From CAIWHR01 sp963809965 (GTDB lineage: Bacteria > Pseudomonadota > Gammaproteobacteria > Burkholderiales > Casimicrobiaceae), in the NCBI GenBank assembly GCA_963809965.1, contig CAWELU010000041.1:44932-108931 (forward strand): a stretch of 64,000 nucleotides of DNA, given 5' to 3'. The notes beneath the pieces are model-generated. The model was not told the DNA's origin and did not search any database. It saw only the letters and a program-made list of their open reading frames with translations. Below are positions 36,802-44,706 of this stretch, piece by piece (within the stretch, counting starts at the first letter, position 1; each line of letters begins with the position of its first letter). Both the position numbers and the translations under genes were made by a program.

Positions 36802-38291
36802 ATGGACGCTCTCGCCACGGCATTCGGGATGGTGTTCAGCGCGCAGACGCTGCTGGTCATGCTCGGCGCGTCGCTCTACGGACTGTTCGTCGGCGCGGTG
36901 CCCGGGACTCACCGCCACGATGGCGACGGCGCTGCTCGTGCCCGGTCACTTTCTTCATGCCGCCCATCCCGGCCATCGCCGCGATCGTGACCGCCACGGC
37001 GATGGCGATCTTTTCCGGCGATATCCCGGGTTGTCTGCTGCGCATGCCCGGCACGCCGGCCTCGGCCGCGTATACCGACGAGGCGTACGCAATGACGAAC
37101 AAAGGCCAGGCCGAACTCGCGCTCGGCGCCGGGCTGGTCTTCTCGGCGATCGGCGGCCTGTTCGGCACGGCGGTGCTGATCGTGGCAGCGCCCGCGCTCG
37201 CCGAGGTCGCGCTCAAATTCAGCTCGTTCGAGTATTTCTGGCTCGTGCTGCTGGGGCTTTCGTGCGCGATCGTGATCACCGCCGAGCGGCCGCTGAAAGG
37301 CATCGTGTCGCTTCTGCTCGGCTTGCTGGTCGCCTCGGTCGGACTGGGGAACCCGGCGGGCTTTCCGCGTTTCACGTTCGGCAATGCGGAACTCACCGGC
37401 GGCATCGGCTTCATCCCGATGATGATCGGAATGTTTGCCGTCTCCGAGATCATCCGCTACGCGGTGGACCTCGACCCGCCGATGAAGATCGTCGACCAGC
37501 CCATCCATAATATCTTCCGCGGCATGTGGGGGCTGTTGAAGAAGTATCCGTTGCAGCTTGTCCGCGGCAGCGCACTCGGCACGCTGGTCGGGGCGCTGCC
37601 GGGTGCCGGCGCCGACATCGCGGCGTGGATGTCCTACGCGGTCAGCAAGAAGACCTCGAAGGAGCCGGAGAAGTTCGGCACCGGCCACGTCGAGGGCATC
37701 GTCGAGAGCGGTGCCGCGAACAACAGCGCGATCGCGGGTGCCTGGATCCCCGCGCTGGTGTTCGGCATTCCCGGCGACTCGATCACCGCGATCGTGATCG
37801 GCGTGCTGTACATGAAGAACATGAATCCCGGGCCGACGCTGTTCACGCAGAACCCGCAGAACATCTACGCTGTCTACCTGCTGTTCATCATCGCCAACCT
37901 GCTCATGATTCCGCTCGGGTTTCTGTGCATCAAGGTCGCCAAGCAGATCCTCAGGGTTCCGCGCAACGTGCTGATGCCGGTGATCCTGCTGTTCTGCGTC
38001 GTCGGCTCTTTCGCGATCAACAATACGCCGTTCGATGTCGGCGTGATGGTGGTGGCAGGACTGATTGCCTATCTGCTCGAGGAAAACGGGTTTCCGGTCG
38101 CACCGGCGATCCTGGGTGTCGTGCTCGGCACGATGTTCGAGGAGAACTTCGTGACCTCGATGATTAAATCGGACGGCAGCCTGCTGGCCTTCTTCGGCCG
38201 TCCCGTGGCGGCCACGCTCGGCGTGCTCACGCTGGGCGCGTGGTTTCTCCCACCGGTTATCCGGAAACTGCGCCGCACCGCCGGCGCGTGA
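36802..38291 (+). CDS. tctA: Tripartite tricarboxylate transporter large membrane subunit (two apparent insertions)
   Basis: A TctA-family permease of about 495 residues with 11-12 helices. Conserved stretches are GDIPGCLLRMPGTPASAAYTDE, GALPGAGADIAAWMSYAVSKK and VESGAANNSAIAGAWIPALVFGIPGDS. Near the N-terminus the frame shifts twice: an extra A near 36907 (expected VPGLTATMATALLVP) and an extra G near 36944 (expected VTFFMPPIP). Correcting both gives one continuous protein. Confidence 0.88.
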
Positions 38292-38309
38292 CGCCCGACG
38301 GCGCGCGCG

Positions 38310-38339
38310 TTGCGGGCCGTTGCCGCAGCGCGGTATAAT
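38310..38339 (+). promoter_or_regulatory. Sigma-70-type promoter for tpiA-secG
   Basis: TTGCGG at 38310-38315 and a perfect TATAAT at 38334-38339 are separated by 18 bp. Transcription would start near 38346, upstream of the leader hairpin and tpiA. Confidence 0.65.
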
Positions 38340-38357
38340 TCACCGGTTTTGCAGCCG

Positions 38358-38386
38358 CGCCCCCGATGAGCCTGTTTTCGGGGGCG
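38358..38386 (+). promoter_or_regulatory. Leader hairpin upstream of tpiA
   Basis: CGCCCCCGA (38358-38366) pairs with TCGGGGGCG (38378-38386) around an 11-nt loop in the predicted 5' UTR. TATTTG follows, a weak T-rich tail. It could attenuate transcription or protect the mRNA 5' end. Confidence 0.45.
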
Positions 38387-38414
38387 TATTTGCATCAAAC
38401 AGGAAGCGGATGGC

Positions 38415-39149
38415 ATGCGCGGCAGACTCGTCGTCGGCAACTGGAAAATGAACGGCGGGATCGCGGCCAACGCGGCGTTGCTTGCCGCGCTCAAGTCCGG
38501 CTGGCAGTCCGAGGCAGCGCGGCAGCTCGCCGTGTGCGTGCCGTATCCGTATCTGCCGCAGACCGCGGCGGCGCTGGCGGGATCGGCGATCGCATGGGGT
38601 GCCCAGGACGTGAGCGAGCACGCGGCGGGTGCGTATACCGGCGAGGTGTCGGCGGCGATGCTCCTGGAGTTCGGTTGTCGGTACGCGATCGTGGGCCACT
38701 CCGAGCGCCGGCAGCACTTTGGCGACACGAATGATGTCGTCGCGGCGAAGGCCGAGGCGGCATTTGCGGCGGGCCTGATTCCGATCGCCTGCGTCGGGGA
38801 AACGCTCGCCGAGCGCGAGTCCGGGGTGACCGATGCGGTCGTGTTGCGCCAGCTCGACGCCATCGTTGCGCGGATCGGAGGCAATGCGGCGAAGATGGTC
38901 GTCGCTTACGAGCCGGTCTGGGCGATCGGCACGGGGCGCACGGCCTCGCCGGAGGAGGCGCAGGCTGTGCATGCGATTCTCCGAAAGCGGCTCGCCGATG
39001 CCCACGCAGCCGAGGCGCCGCTGTTGTATGGCGGAAGCGTGAAAGCGGACAATGCGGCAGCGCTGTTCGCGATGGCGGATATCGATGGCGGGCTCATCGG
39101 TGGCGCGTCGCTCAAGGCCGCGGAATTCTTGGCAATCGCCCGCGCTTGA
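38415..39149 (+). CDS. tpiA: Triosephosphate isomerase
   Basis: A 244-residue TIM-barrel glycolytic enzyme interconverting dihydroxyacetone phosphate and glyceraldehyde 3-phosphate. N-terminal VVGNWKMNG carries the catalytic lysine, IVGHSERR the histidine, VAYEPVWAIGTGR the glutamate and loop 6, and LYGGSVKADNA the phosphate site. First gene of a tpiA-secG unit. Confidence 0.97.
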   Translation: MRGRLVVGNWKMNGGIAANAALLAALKSGWQSEAARQLAVCVPYPYLPQTAAALAGSAIAWGAQDVSEHAAGAYTGEVSAAMLLEFGCRYAIVGHSERRQHFGDTNDVVAAKAEAAFAAGLIPIACVGETLAERESGVTDAVVLRQLDAIVARIGGNAAKMVVAYEPVWAIGTGRTASPEEAQAVHAILRKRLADAHAAEAPLLYGGSVKADNAAALFAMADIDGGLIGGASLKAAEFLAIARA

Positions 39150-39174
39150 GGCGCGAGCGGCAACGGAGCATTCG

Positions 39175-39588
39175 ATGACCTTGTTGGAAACGATTCTTCT
39201 GGTCCTGCACCTGTTGGTGGCGGTCGCGATCTGCGGATTCATCCTGCTGCAGCACGGCAAGGGCGCCGACATGGGCGCGGCGTTCGGCAGCGGCGCGTCC
39301 GGCAGCCTGTTCGGAGCTGCGGGATCGGCCAATTTCCTGTCGCGCACGACGGCGGTACTCGCGGCCGTGTTCTTTCTGTCGAGCCTCGGACTGACCTGGT
39401 TCGGCGCGAGCCACGGGGGACCGAAGGGCGTGATGGAGCAGGGCATCGTCGAAAAGCTCGCACCCAAGACGTCGGACGTGCCGCCGGTACCTGGATCTGC
39501 TTCGGGCGCGGCCCCAGCCGCGGAACCCGCGAAGGCTCCGGTGCCCGCCGCGCCGGATGGCTCGAAGTCGAGCGAAATACCCAAATGA
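39175..39588 (+). CDS. secG: Preprotein translocase subunit SecG
   Basis: A 137-residue SecG with two helices (LETILLVLHLLVAVAICGFILL and TTAVLAAVFFLSSLGLTWF), the GKGADMGAAFGSGASGSLFG loop between them, and a Pro/Ala-rich cytosolic tail. Forms part of the SecYEG channel. Followed by the tRNA-Leu gene, as in many gamma- and betaproteobacteria. Confidence 0.94.
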   Translation: MTLLETILLVLHLLVAVAICGFILLQHGKGADMGAAFGSGASGSLFGAAGSANFLSRTTAVLAAVFFLSSLGLTWFGASHGGPKGVMEQGIVEKLAPKTSDVPPVPGSASGAAPAAEPAKAPVPAAPDGSKSSEIPK

Positions 39589-39761
39589 ACGTATGTCGGA
39601 TGAGGCAAGTCAGATAACAGAGGGCACGGCAAGCGATCAGTGATCAACTGCCGGGCGCGGACCCAAAGCGATGACGCGTGAAGGGTCTTGGGACGTGGTC
39701 TTTCCCGAGCGAGCTTCGACCGTCAATCTCGATTTCAACCGACAACGGACACTTGAACGCC

Positions 39762-39846
39762 GCCGACGTGGTGAAATTGGTAGACACGCTGTCTTGAGGG
39801 GGCAGTGGCGTAAGCCGTGTGAGTTCGAGTCTCACCGTCGGCACCA
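39762..39846 (+). tRNA. tRNA-Leu (anticodon GAG)
   Basis: An 85-nt tRNA with acceptor stem GCCGACG/CGTCGGC, discriminator A and an encoded CCA end. The anticodon stem CTGTC/GGCAG encloses loop TTGAGGG, giving anticodon GAG (reads CUC and CUU). It has the long variable arm expected of leucine tRNAs and the T-arm GAGTTCGAGTCTC. The flanking 39589-39761 and 39847-40039 hold no coding signal; a promoter could not be defined with confidence. Confidence 0.95.
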
Positions 39847-40039
39847 GGATGGATGGGCTCTCGGTGCGGAGCCCGGAGGGCGGCACGCTGGTCGGCAGTT
39901 GGCGTGACGTCGTAGCGTAACCCGTGCGGCGGAGGCCGTCGGCGCCTCGCGGCGTCGGCTCCCCGTCGGGGACCGCGGTCCCGTGAGGACCGGCGGCCAA
40001 GGGCAACCAGGAGGCCCCCTTTACCGGAGGCCGACCATC

Positions 40040-40396
40040 ATGCTGGAACAGTACTTTCCGATCCTGCTTTTCATCCTGGTTGGTCTTGCCCTTGGCGGAA
40101 TCCTCGTCACCGTGGGCACGATCGTATCTCCGCGGCGCCCCAACGCCGAGAAGCTGTCCCCGTACGAGTGCGGCTTCGAGGCGTTCGAGGACGCCCGGAT
40201 GAAGTTCGACGTCCGCTATTACCTTGTCGCGATCCTGTTCATTCTGTTCGACCTCGAGATCGCCTTTCTGGTCCCTTGGGCGGTCGTGCTCCCCGACATC
40301 GGCTTTTTCGGCTTCGCCGCGATGATGGTGTTTCTCGCGGTGCTGGTGGTCGGGTTCGTCTACGAGTGGAAGAAGGGCGCGCTCGAATGGGAATGA
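40040..40396 (+). CDS. nuoA: NADH-quinone oxidoreductase subunit A
   Basis: A 118-residue membrane subunit of complex I with three helices. The cytoplasmic loop KLSPYECGFEAFEDARMKFDVRYYL carries the conserved cysteine near the quinone site. First gene of the nuo operon, 193 bp after the tRNA. Confidence 0.96.
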   Translation: MLEQYFPILLFILVGLALGGILVTVGTIVSPRRPNAEKLSPYECGFEAFEDARMKFDVRYYLVAILFILFDLEIAFLVPWAVVLPDIGFFGFAAMMVFLAVLVVGFVYEWKKGALEWE

Positions 40397-40416
40397 GCGG
40401 GTAGCGGAGCGACCCC

Positions 40417-40893
40417 ATGGCCATCGAAGGCATTCTCGAGAAGGGTTTCGTCACGACATCGCTCGACGGCGTCATCAACTGGTGCCGCAACGGCTCCATG
40501 TGGCCGATGACCTTCGGTCTCGCCTGCTGCGCAGTGGAGATGATGCATGCCGGCGCGGCGCGCTACGACCTCGACCGCTTCGGCATCGTGTTCCGGCCGA
40601 GTCCGCGGCAGTCCGACGTGATGATCGTCGCCGGAACGCTCTGCAACAAGATGGCTCCGGCGTTGCGCAAGGTCTACGATCAGATGGCGGAACCGCGCTG
40701 GGTCGTATCGATGGGGTCCTGCGCGAATGGCGGCGGGTACTACCACTATTCGTACTCGGTCGTCCGCGGCTGCGACCGTATCGTGCCGGTGGACATCTAT
40801 GTCCCCGGGTGCCCGCCGACGGCGGAGGCGCTGCTCTACGGCCTGCTGCAACTCCAGAACAAGATCTGGCGCACCAACACGATCGCGCGCTGA
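40417..40893 (+). CDS. nuoB: NADH-quinone oxidoreductase subunit B
   Basis: A 158-residue subunit carrying the terminal 4Fe-4S cluster N2 that reduces quinone. Ligands are C37-C38 (LACCAVEMM), the cysteine in MGSCANGGGYY and that in VPGCPPTAEAL. Its last base overlaps the nuoC start. Confidence 0.97.
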   Translation: MAIEGILEKGFVTTSLDGVINWCRNGSMWPMTFGLACCAVEMMHAGAARYDLDRFGIVFRPSPRQSDVMIVAGTLCNKMAPALRKVYDQMAEPRWVVSMGSCANGGGYYHYSYSVVRGCDRIVPVDIYVPGCPPTAEALLYGLLQLQNKIWRTNTIAR

Positions 40894-41492
40894 TGGCGAC
40901 GACATCCGACATCCTGGCGGCGGCGCTGAACGACGCGTCCGGGGAAGCGCCCGCCGACGTCTCGGTCGTGCTCGGCGAGGTCACGGCATTGGTGCGGCAC
41001 GACCGCCTGCTCGCAGCGATGCGTATTCTGCGGGATCGGCCGCAGTTCCACTTCGAGGAGCTCATCGACCTCTGCGCGGTCGATTACTCGGCTTACGGCA
41101 ACGGGACCCGCGAAGGGCCGCGTTTTGCGGTCGTCTACCATCTGCTCTCGCTTGCCAACAACTGCCGGCTCCGCGTGCGCTGCTTCGCGCCGGACGACGA
41201 TTTTCCCGTCGTGCCCAGCGTCGTGGACGTGTGGCCAGTGGCGAACTGGTTCGAGCGCGAGGCGTTCGATCTTTTCGGGATCATGTTCCCGGGGCATCCC
41301 GATCTGCGCCGGATCCTCACCGATTACGGCTTCGTCGGGCACCCGTTCCGGAAGGATTTTCCGGTCTCGGGCCATGTCGAGATGCGCTACGACCCCGAAG
41401 AGCGCCGTGTCGTCTACCAGCCGGTGACGATCGAGCCGCGGGAGATCACGCCGCGGATCATCCGCGAAGACAGCTACGCTTCCGATGGCTGA
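40893..41492 (+). CDS. nuoC: NADH-quinone oxidoreductase subunit C
   Basis: A 199-residue peripheral-arm subunit with the 30-kDa signature EREAFDLFGIMFPGHPDLRRILTDYGF. Overlaps nuoB by one base. Its 3' end overlaps an ATG that begins a 35-codon mini-ORF resembling the start of nuoD. Confidence 0.96.
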   Translation: MATTSDILAAALNDASGEAPADVSVVLGEVTALVRHDRLLAAMRILRDRPQFHFEELIDLCAVDYSAYGNGTREGPRFAVVYHLLSLANNCRLRVRCFAPDDDFPVVPSVVDVWPVANWFEREAFDLFGIMFPGHPDLRRILTDYGFVGHPFRKDFPVSGHVEMRYDPEERRVVYQPVTIEPREITPRIIREDSYASDG

Positions 41493-41592
41493 GATTCGCA
41501 ACGACACGATGAATTTTGGCTCCGGCCGGCCGGAGGCCTTGACTTGCTCGCGCAAGTTGGCCTGCGCCGAAATGCATCTGCGTTGGCGCTAG
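41485..41592 (+). CDS. 35-codon leader ORF copying the start of nuoD
   Basis: This short ORF begins inside nuoC and ends with TAG directly abutting the nuoD ATG at 41593. Its first 36 nt differ from the first 36 nt of nuoD at only three positions (MAEIRNDTMNFG versus MAEIRNYTMNFG); then it diverges. The distance between the two ATGs is exactly 108 bp. The copy's position overlapping the nuoC stop is where nuoD normally starts in related operons, so the ancestral nuoD start may be this one. Ribosomes finishing the leader would re-initiate at nuoD. Confidence 0.6.
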   Translation: MAEIRNDTMNFGSGRPEALTCSRKLACAEMHLRWR

Positions 41593-42846
41593 ATGGCCGA
41601 GATTCGCAATTACACGATGAATTTTGGCCCGCAGCACCCGGCGGCGCACGGGGTGTTGCGGCTCGTGCTCGAGCTCGATGGCGAGGTGGTCGAGCGCGCG
41701 GATCCGCACATCGGCCTCCTGCACCGGGCCACCGAGAAGCTCGCCGAGCATCGGACCTACCTGCAGGCGCTGCCGTACATGGACCGGCTCGACTACGTAT
41801 CGATGATGTGCAACGAGCACGCGTACTGCCTCGCGATCGAGCGCCTGGCGGGAATCGAGGTGCCGATTCGCGCACAGTACATCCGCGTGATGTTCGACGA
41901 GATCACCCGTCTTCTCAACCATCTGCTCTGGCTCGGCTCGCATTCGCTCGATGTCGGCGGCATGACGACCTTTCTCTACGCGTTTCGCGAGCGCGAGGAT
42001 CTGTTCGACATGTACGAAGCGGTCTCCGGGGCGCGGATGCACGCGGCGTATTACCGCCCCGGCGGCGTCTACCGCGATCTGCCGGATCGCATGCCGCAAT
42101 ATGCGGCCCAGCACACGCGCAATACCCGAACGTTGCAGGCGATGAACGAGAATCGCCAGGGCACGCTCATCGACTTCATCGAGGACTTCACGCGCCGCTT
42201 CCCGGGCTACGTCGACGACTACGAAACGCTACTGACCGAGAACCGGATCTGGAAGCAGCGCACGGTCGGCATCGGCGTCGTATCGGCGGAGCGGGCGATG
42301 GCGCTGGGTTTCACCGGCCCAATGCTGCGTGGCTCGGGCGTGCCTTGGGACCTGCGCAAGAAACAACCCTATGCAGTCTACGACCGGATGGATTTCGACA
42401 TTCCGGTCGGCACCAATGGGGATTGCTACGACCGCTACCTGGTCCGCATCGAGGAGATGCGGCAGGCGAACCGCATCATCCGGCAATGCATCGATTGGCT
42501 GCGGGCGAACCCCGGACCGGTGATCACGGACAACCACAAGGTGGCCCCGCCGTCGCGCGAACAGATGAAGACGAACATGGAGGAACTGATCCATCACTTC
42601 AAGCTCTTCACCGAGGGGATGCACGTGCCGCCGGGCGAGGCCTACGCGGCGATCGAGCATCCGAAAGGGGAGTTCGGCGTGTACATCGTTTCCGACGGCG
42701 CGAACAAGCCGTACCGGATCAAGCTGCGGGCGCCGGGTTTCGCTCACCTGGCTGCGCTCGACGAGATGTCGCGCGGGCACATGATCGCGGACGTGGTCGC
42801 GATCATCGGCACGCAGGACATCGTGTTCGGCGAGATCGATCGATGA
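41593..42846 (+). CDS. nuoD: NADH-quinone oxidoreductase subunit D
   Basis: A 417-residue 49-kDa-type subunit that forms the quinone pocket with NuoB. Start motif NFGPQHPAAHGVLRLVLELDGE and PHIGLLHRATEKL, with the histidines of the quinone site; the end is the expected IADVVAIIGTQDIVFGEIDR. The full-length protein is intact. Confidence 0.97.
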   Translation: MAEIRNYTMNFGPQHPAAHGVLRLVLELDGEVVERADPHIGLLHRATEKLAEHRTYLQALPYMDRLDYVSMMCNEHAYCLAIERLAGIEVPIRAQYIRVMFDEITRLLNHLLWLGSHSLDVGGMTTFLYAFREREDLFDMYEAVSGARMHAAYYRPGGVYRDLPDRMPQYAAQHTRNTRTLQAMNENRQGTLIDFIEDFTRRFPGYVDDYETLLTENRIWKQRTVGIGVVSAERAMALGFTGPMLRGSGVPWDLRKKQPYAVYDRMDFDIPVGTNGDCYDRYLVRIEEMRQANRIIRQCIDWLRANPGPVITDNHKVAPPSREQMKTNMEELIHHFKLFTEGMHVPPGEAYAAIEHPKGEFGVYIVSDGANKPYRIKLRAPGFAHLAALDEMSRGHMIADVVAIIGTQDIVFGEIDR

Positions 42847-42870
42847 GCCCTGGAATCGTCGTGCCGGCCG

Positions 42871-43395
42871 ATGACGACCGCTGACAGGCCGAAGGATGAC
42901 GACGTGCTGTCGGAAGCGGCGCTGCGCCGGATCGACCGCGAGGTCACCAAGTATCCTCCCGACCAGAAGCACTCGGCCGTGATGTCGGCGCTCGCGATCG
43001 CGCAGGACGAGAAGGGCTGGCTCGCGACCGAGACGATGGACTTCGTCGCGAAATACCTCGGGATGCCGCCGGTCGCGGTGTACGAGGTAGCGACCTTCTA
43101 CGCGATGTACAACGTCAAGCCCGTCGGCAAGTACAAGGTGACGATCTGCACCAACCTGCCCTGTGCCCTGCAGGACGCGGTGAAGTCCGCGGAGTACCTC
43201 AAGGAGAAGCTCGGCATCGGGTTTGGCGAAACGACACCGGATGGCCTCGTGACGCTGCAGGAAGGGGAGTGCATGGGTGCCTGTGGCGATGCGCCCGTGC
43301 TCCTCGTCAACAACAAGCGAATGTGCAGCTGGATGCGTCCGGACAGGCTCGACGCGCTCATCGCCGAGCTGCGGGCAGGCGGCGCGGGCTCATGA
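42871..43395 (+). CDS. nuoE: NADH-quinone oxidoreductase subunit E
   Basis: A 174-residue thioredoxin-fold subunit with the 2Fe-2S cluster N1a ligands CTNLPC and CMGAC. The start at 42871 is preceded by a short gap after nuoD. Overlaps nuoF by 4 bp. Confidence 0.95.
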   Translation: MTTADRPKDDDVLSEAALRRIDREVTKYPPDQKHSAVMSALAIAQDEKGWLATETMDFVAKYLGMPPVAVYEVATFYAMYNVKPVGKYKVTICTNLPCALQDAVKSAEYLKEKLGIGFGETTPDGLVTLQEGECMGACGDAPVLLVNNKRMCSWMRPDRLDALIAELRAGGAGS

Positions 43396-44696
43396 ACGCA
43401 CCCGCCGAATTTCTGGATTTCGGACCCGACGCAATCATCCTCGCGGGGCTCGACGGGCGAAACTGGCACCTTGCGGATTACGTGACCCGCGGCGGCTACG
43501 AGGCCCTCCGGAAGATCCTCGCCGAGAAGGTTCCCCCGGCCACCGTGATTGCCGAGATCAAGCGATCGGCATTGCGCGGTCGCGGCGGCGCGGGTTTCCC
43601 CACCGGGCTCAAGTGGAGCTTCATGCCGCCGCAATACCAGGGGGACAAGTACCTGGTCTGCAACTCCGACGAGGGCGAGCCGGGAACGTTCAAGGACCGT
43701 GACATCCTCCGCTACAACCCGCATGCGCTGATCGAGGGCATGACGATCGCCGCCTACGCGATGGGCTGCAAGCGCGGCTACAACTACATCCACGGCGAGA
43801 TCTGGGAAACCTACGAGCGCTGCGAGGAGGCCCTGGCGGAGGCTTACGAGGCCGGGTTTCTCGGCAGCGACATCCTCGGCTCGGGTTTCTCGTTCCAGCT
43901 GTTCAACCACCATGGCTACGGCGCCTACATCTGCGGCGAGGAGACGGCGCTGCTCGAGTCGCTCGAGGGAAAGAAAGGCCAGCCCCGGTTCAAGCCGCCA
44001 TTCCCTGCAAGCTTCGGGCTCTACGGTAAGCCGACAACGATCAACAACACCGAGACTTTCGCAGCCGTGCCGTGGATCATTCGCCACGGTGGCGAGGCGT
44101 TTCTCGAACTGGGCCGGCCGAACAACGGCGGCACCAAGATCTTCTCCGTATCGGGCGATGTGGAGCGTCCCGGCAACTTCGAAGTGCGGTTGGGAACGCC
44201 GTTTTCCACGCTCCTCGAGCTGGCCGGCGGCGTGCGAGGCGGCCGCAAGCTGAAGGCGGTGATCCCGGGCGGATCGTCGATGCCGGTGCTGCCGGGAGAG
44301 GTCATGCTTGCCACGGACATGGATTACGACTCGATCGCGAAGGCGGGCTCGATGCTGGGCTCGGGCGCGGTGATCGTAATGGACGAAACGCGCTGCATGG
44401 TCAAATCGCTGCTGCGGCTATCGTATTTCTACTTCGAGGAATCGTGTGGCCAATGCACACCTTGTCGCGAGGGAACAGGCTGGCTGTGGCGCGTCGTGAA
44501 CCGGATCGAGCATGGCCGGGGCGCGAACGAGGATCTCGATCTGCTCCTGTCGGTGTCGGACAACATTGCCGGGCGGACGATCTGCGCGCTGGGGGACGCG
44601 GCGGCGCTGCCCGTGAAGAGCTTCGTCCGGCATTTCCGCGACGAGTTCCAGTACCACATCGACCACCGGCGCTGCCTGGTGCCGACGTACGTCTGA
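43392..44696 (+). CDS. nuoF: NADH-quinone oxidoreductase subunit F
   Basis: A 434-residue subunit that binds NADH and FMN. GRGGAGFPTGLKW is the nucleotide-binding glycine-rich motif; ESCGQCTPCREGTGW with a downstream cysteine holds the 4Fe-4S cluster N3. ATG overlaps the nuoE stop. Confidence 0.97.
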   Translation: MNAPAEFLDFGPDAIILAGLDGRNWHLADYVTRGGYEALRKILAEKVPPATVIAEIKRSALRGRGGAGFPTGLKWSFMPPQYQGDKYLVCNSDEGEPGTFKDRDILRYNPHALIEGMTIAAYAMGCKRGYNYIHGEIWETYERCEEALAEAYEAGFLGSDILGSGFSFQLFNHHGYGAYICGEETALLESLEGKKGQPRFKPPFPASFGLYGKPTTINNTETFAAVPWIIRHGGEAFLELGRPNNGGTKIFSVSGDVERPGNFEVRLGTPFSTLLELAGGVRGGRKLKAVIPGGSSMPVLPGEVMLATDMDYDSIAKAGSMLGSGAVIVMDETRCMVKSLLRLSYFYFEESCGQCTPCREGTGWLWRVVNRIEHGRGANEDLDLLLSVSDNIAGRTICALGDAAALPVKSFVRHFRDEFQYHIDHRRCLVPTYV

Positions 44697-44706
44697 CCCG
44701 CACGCG

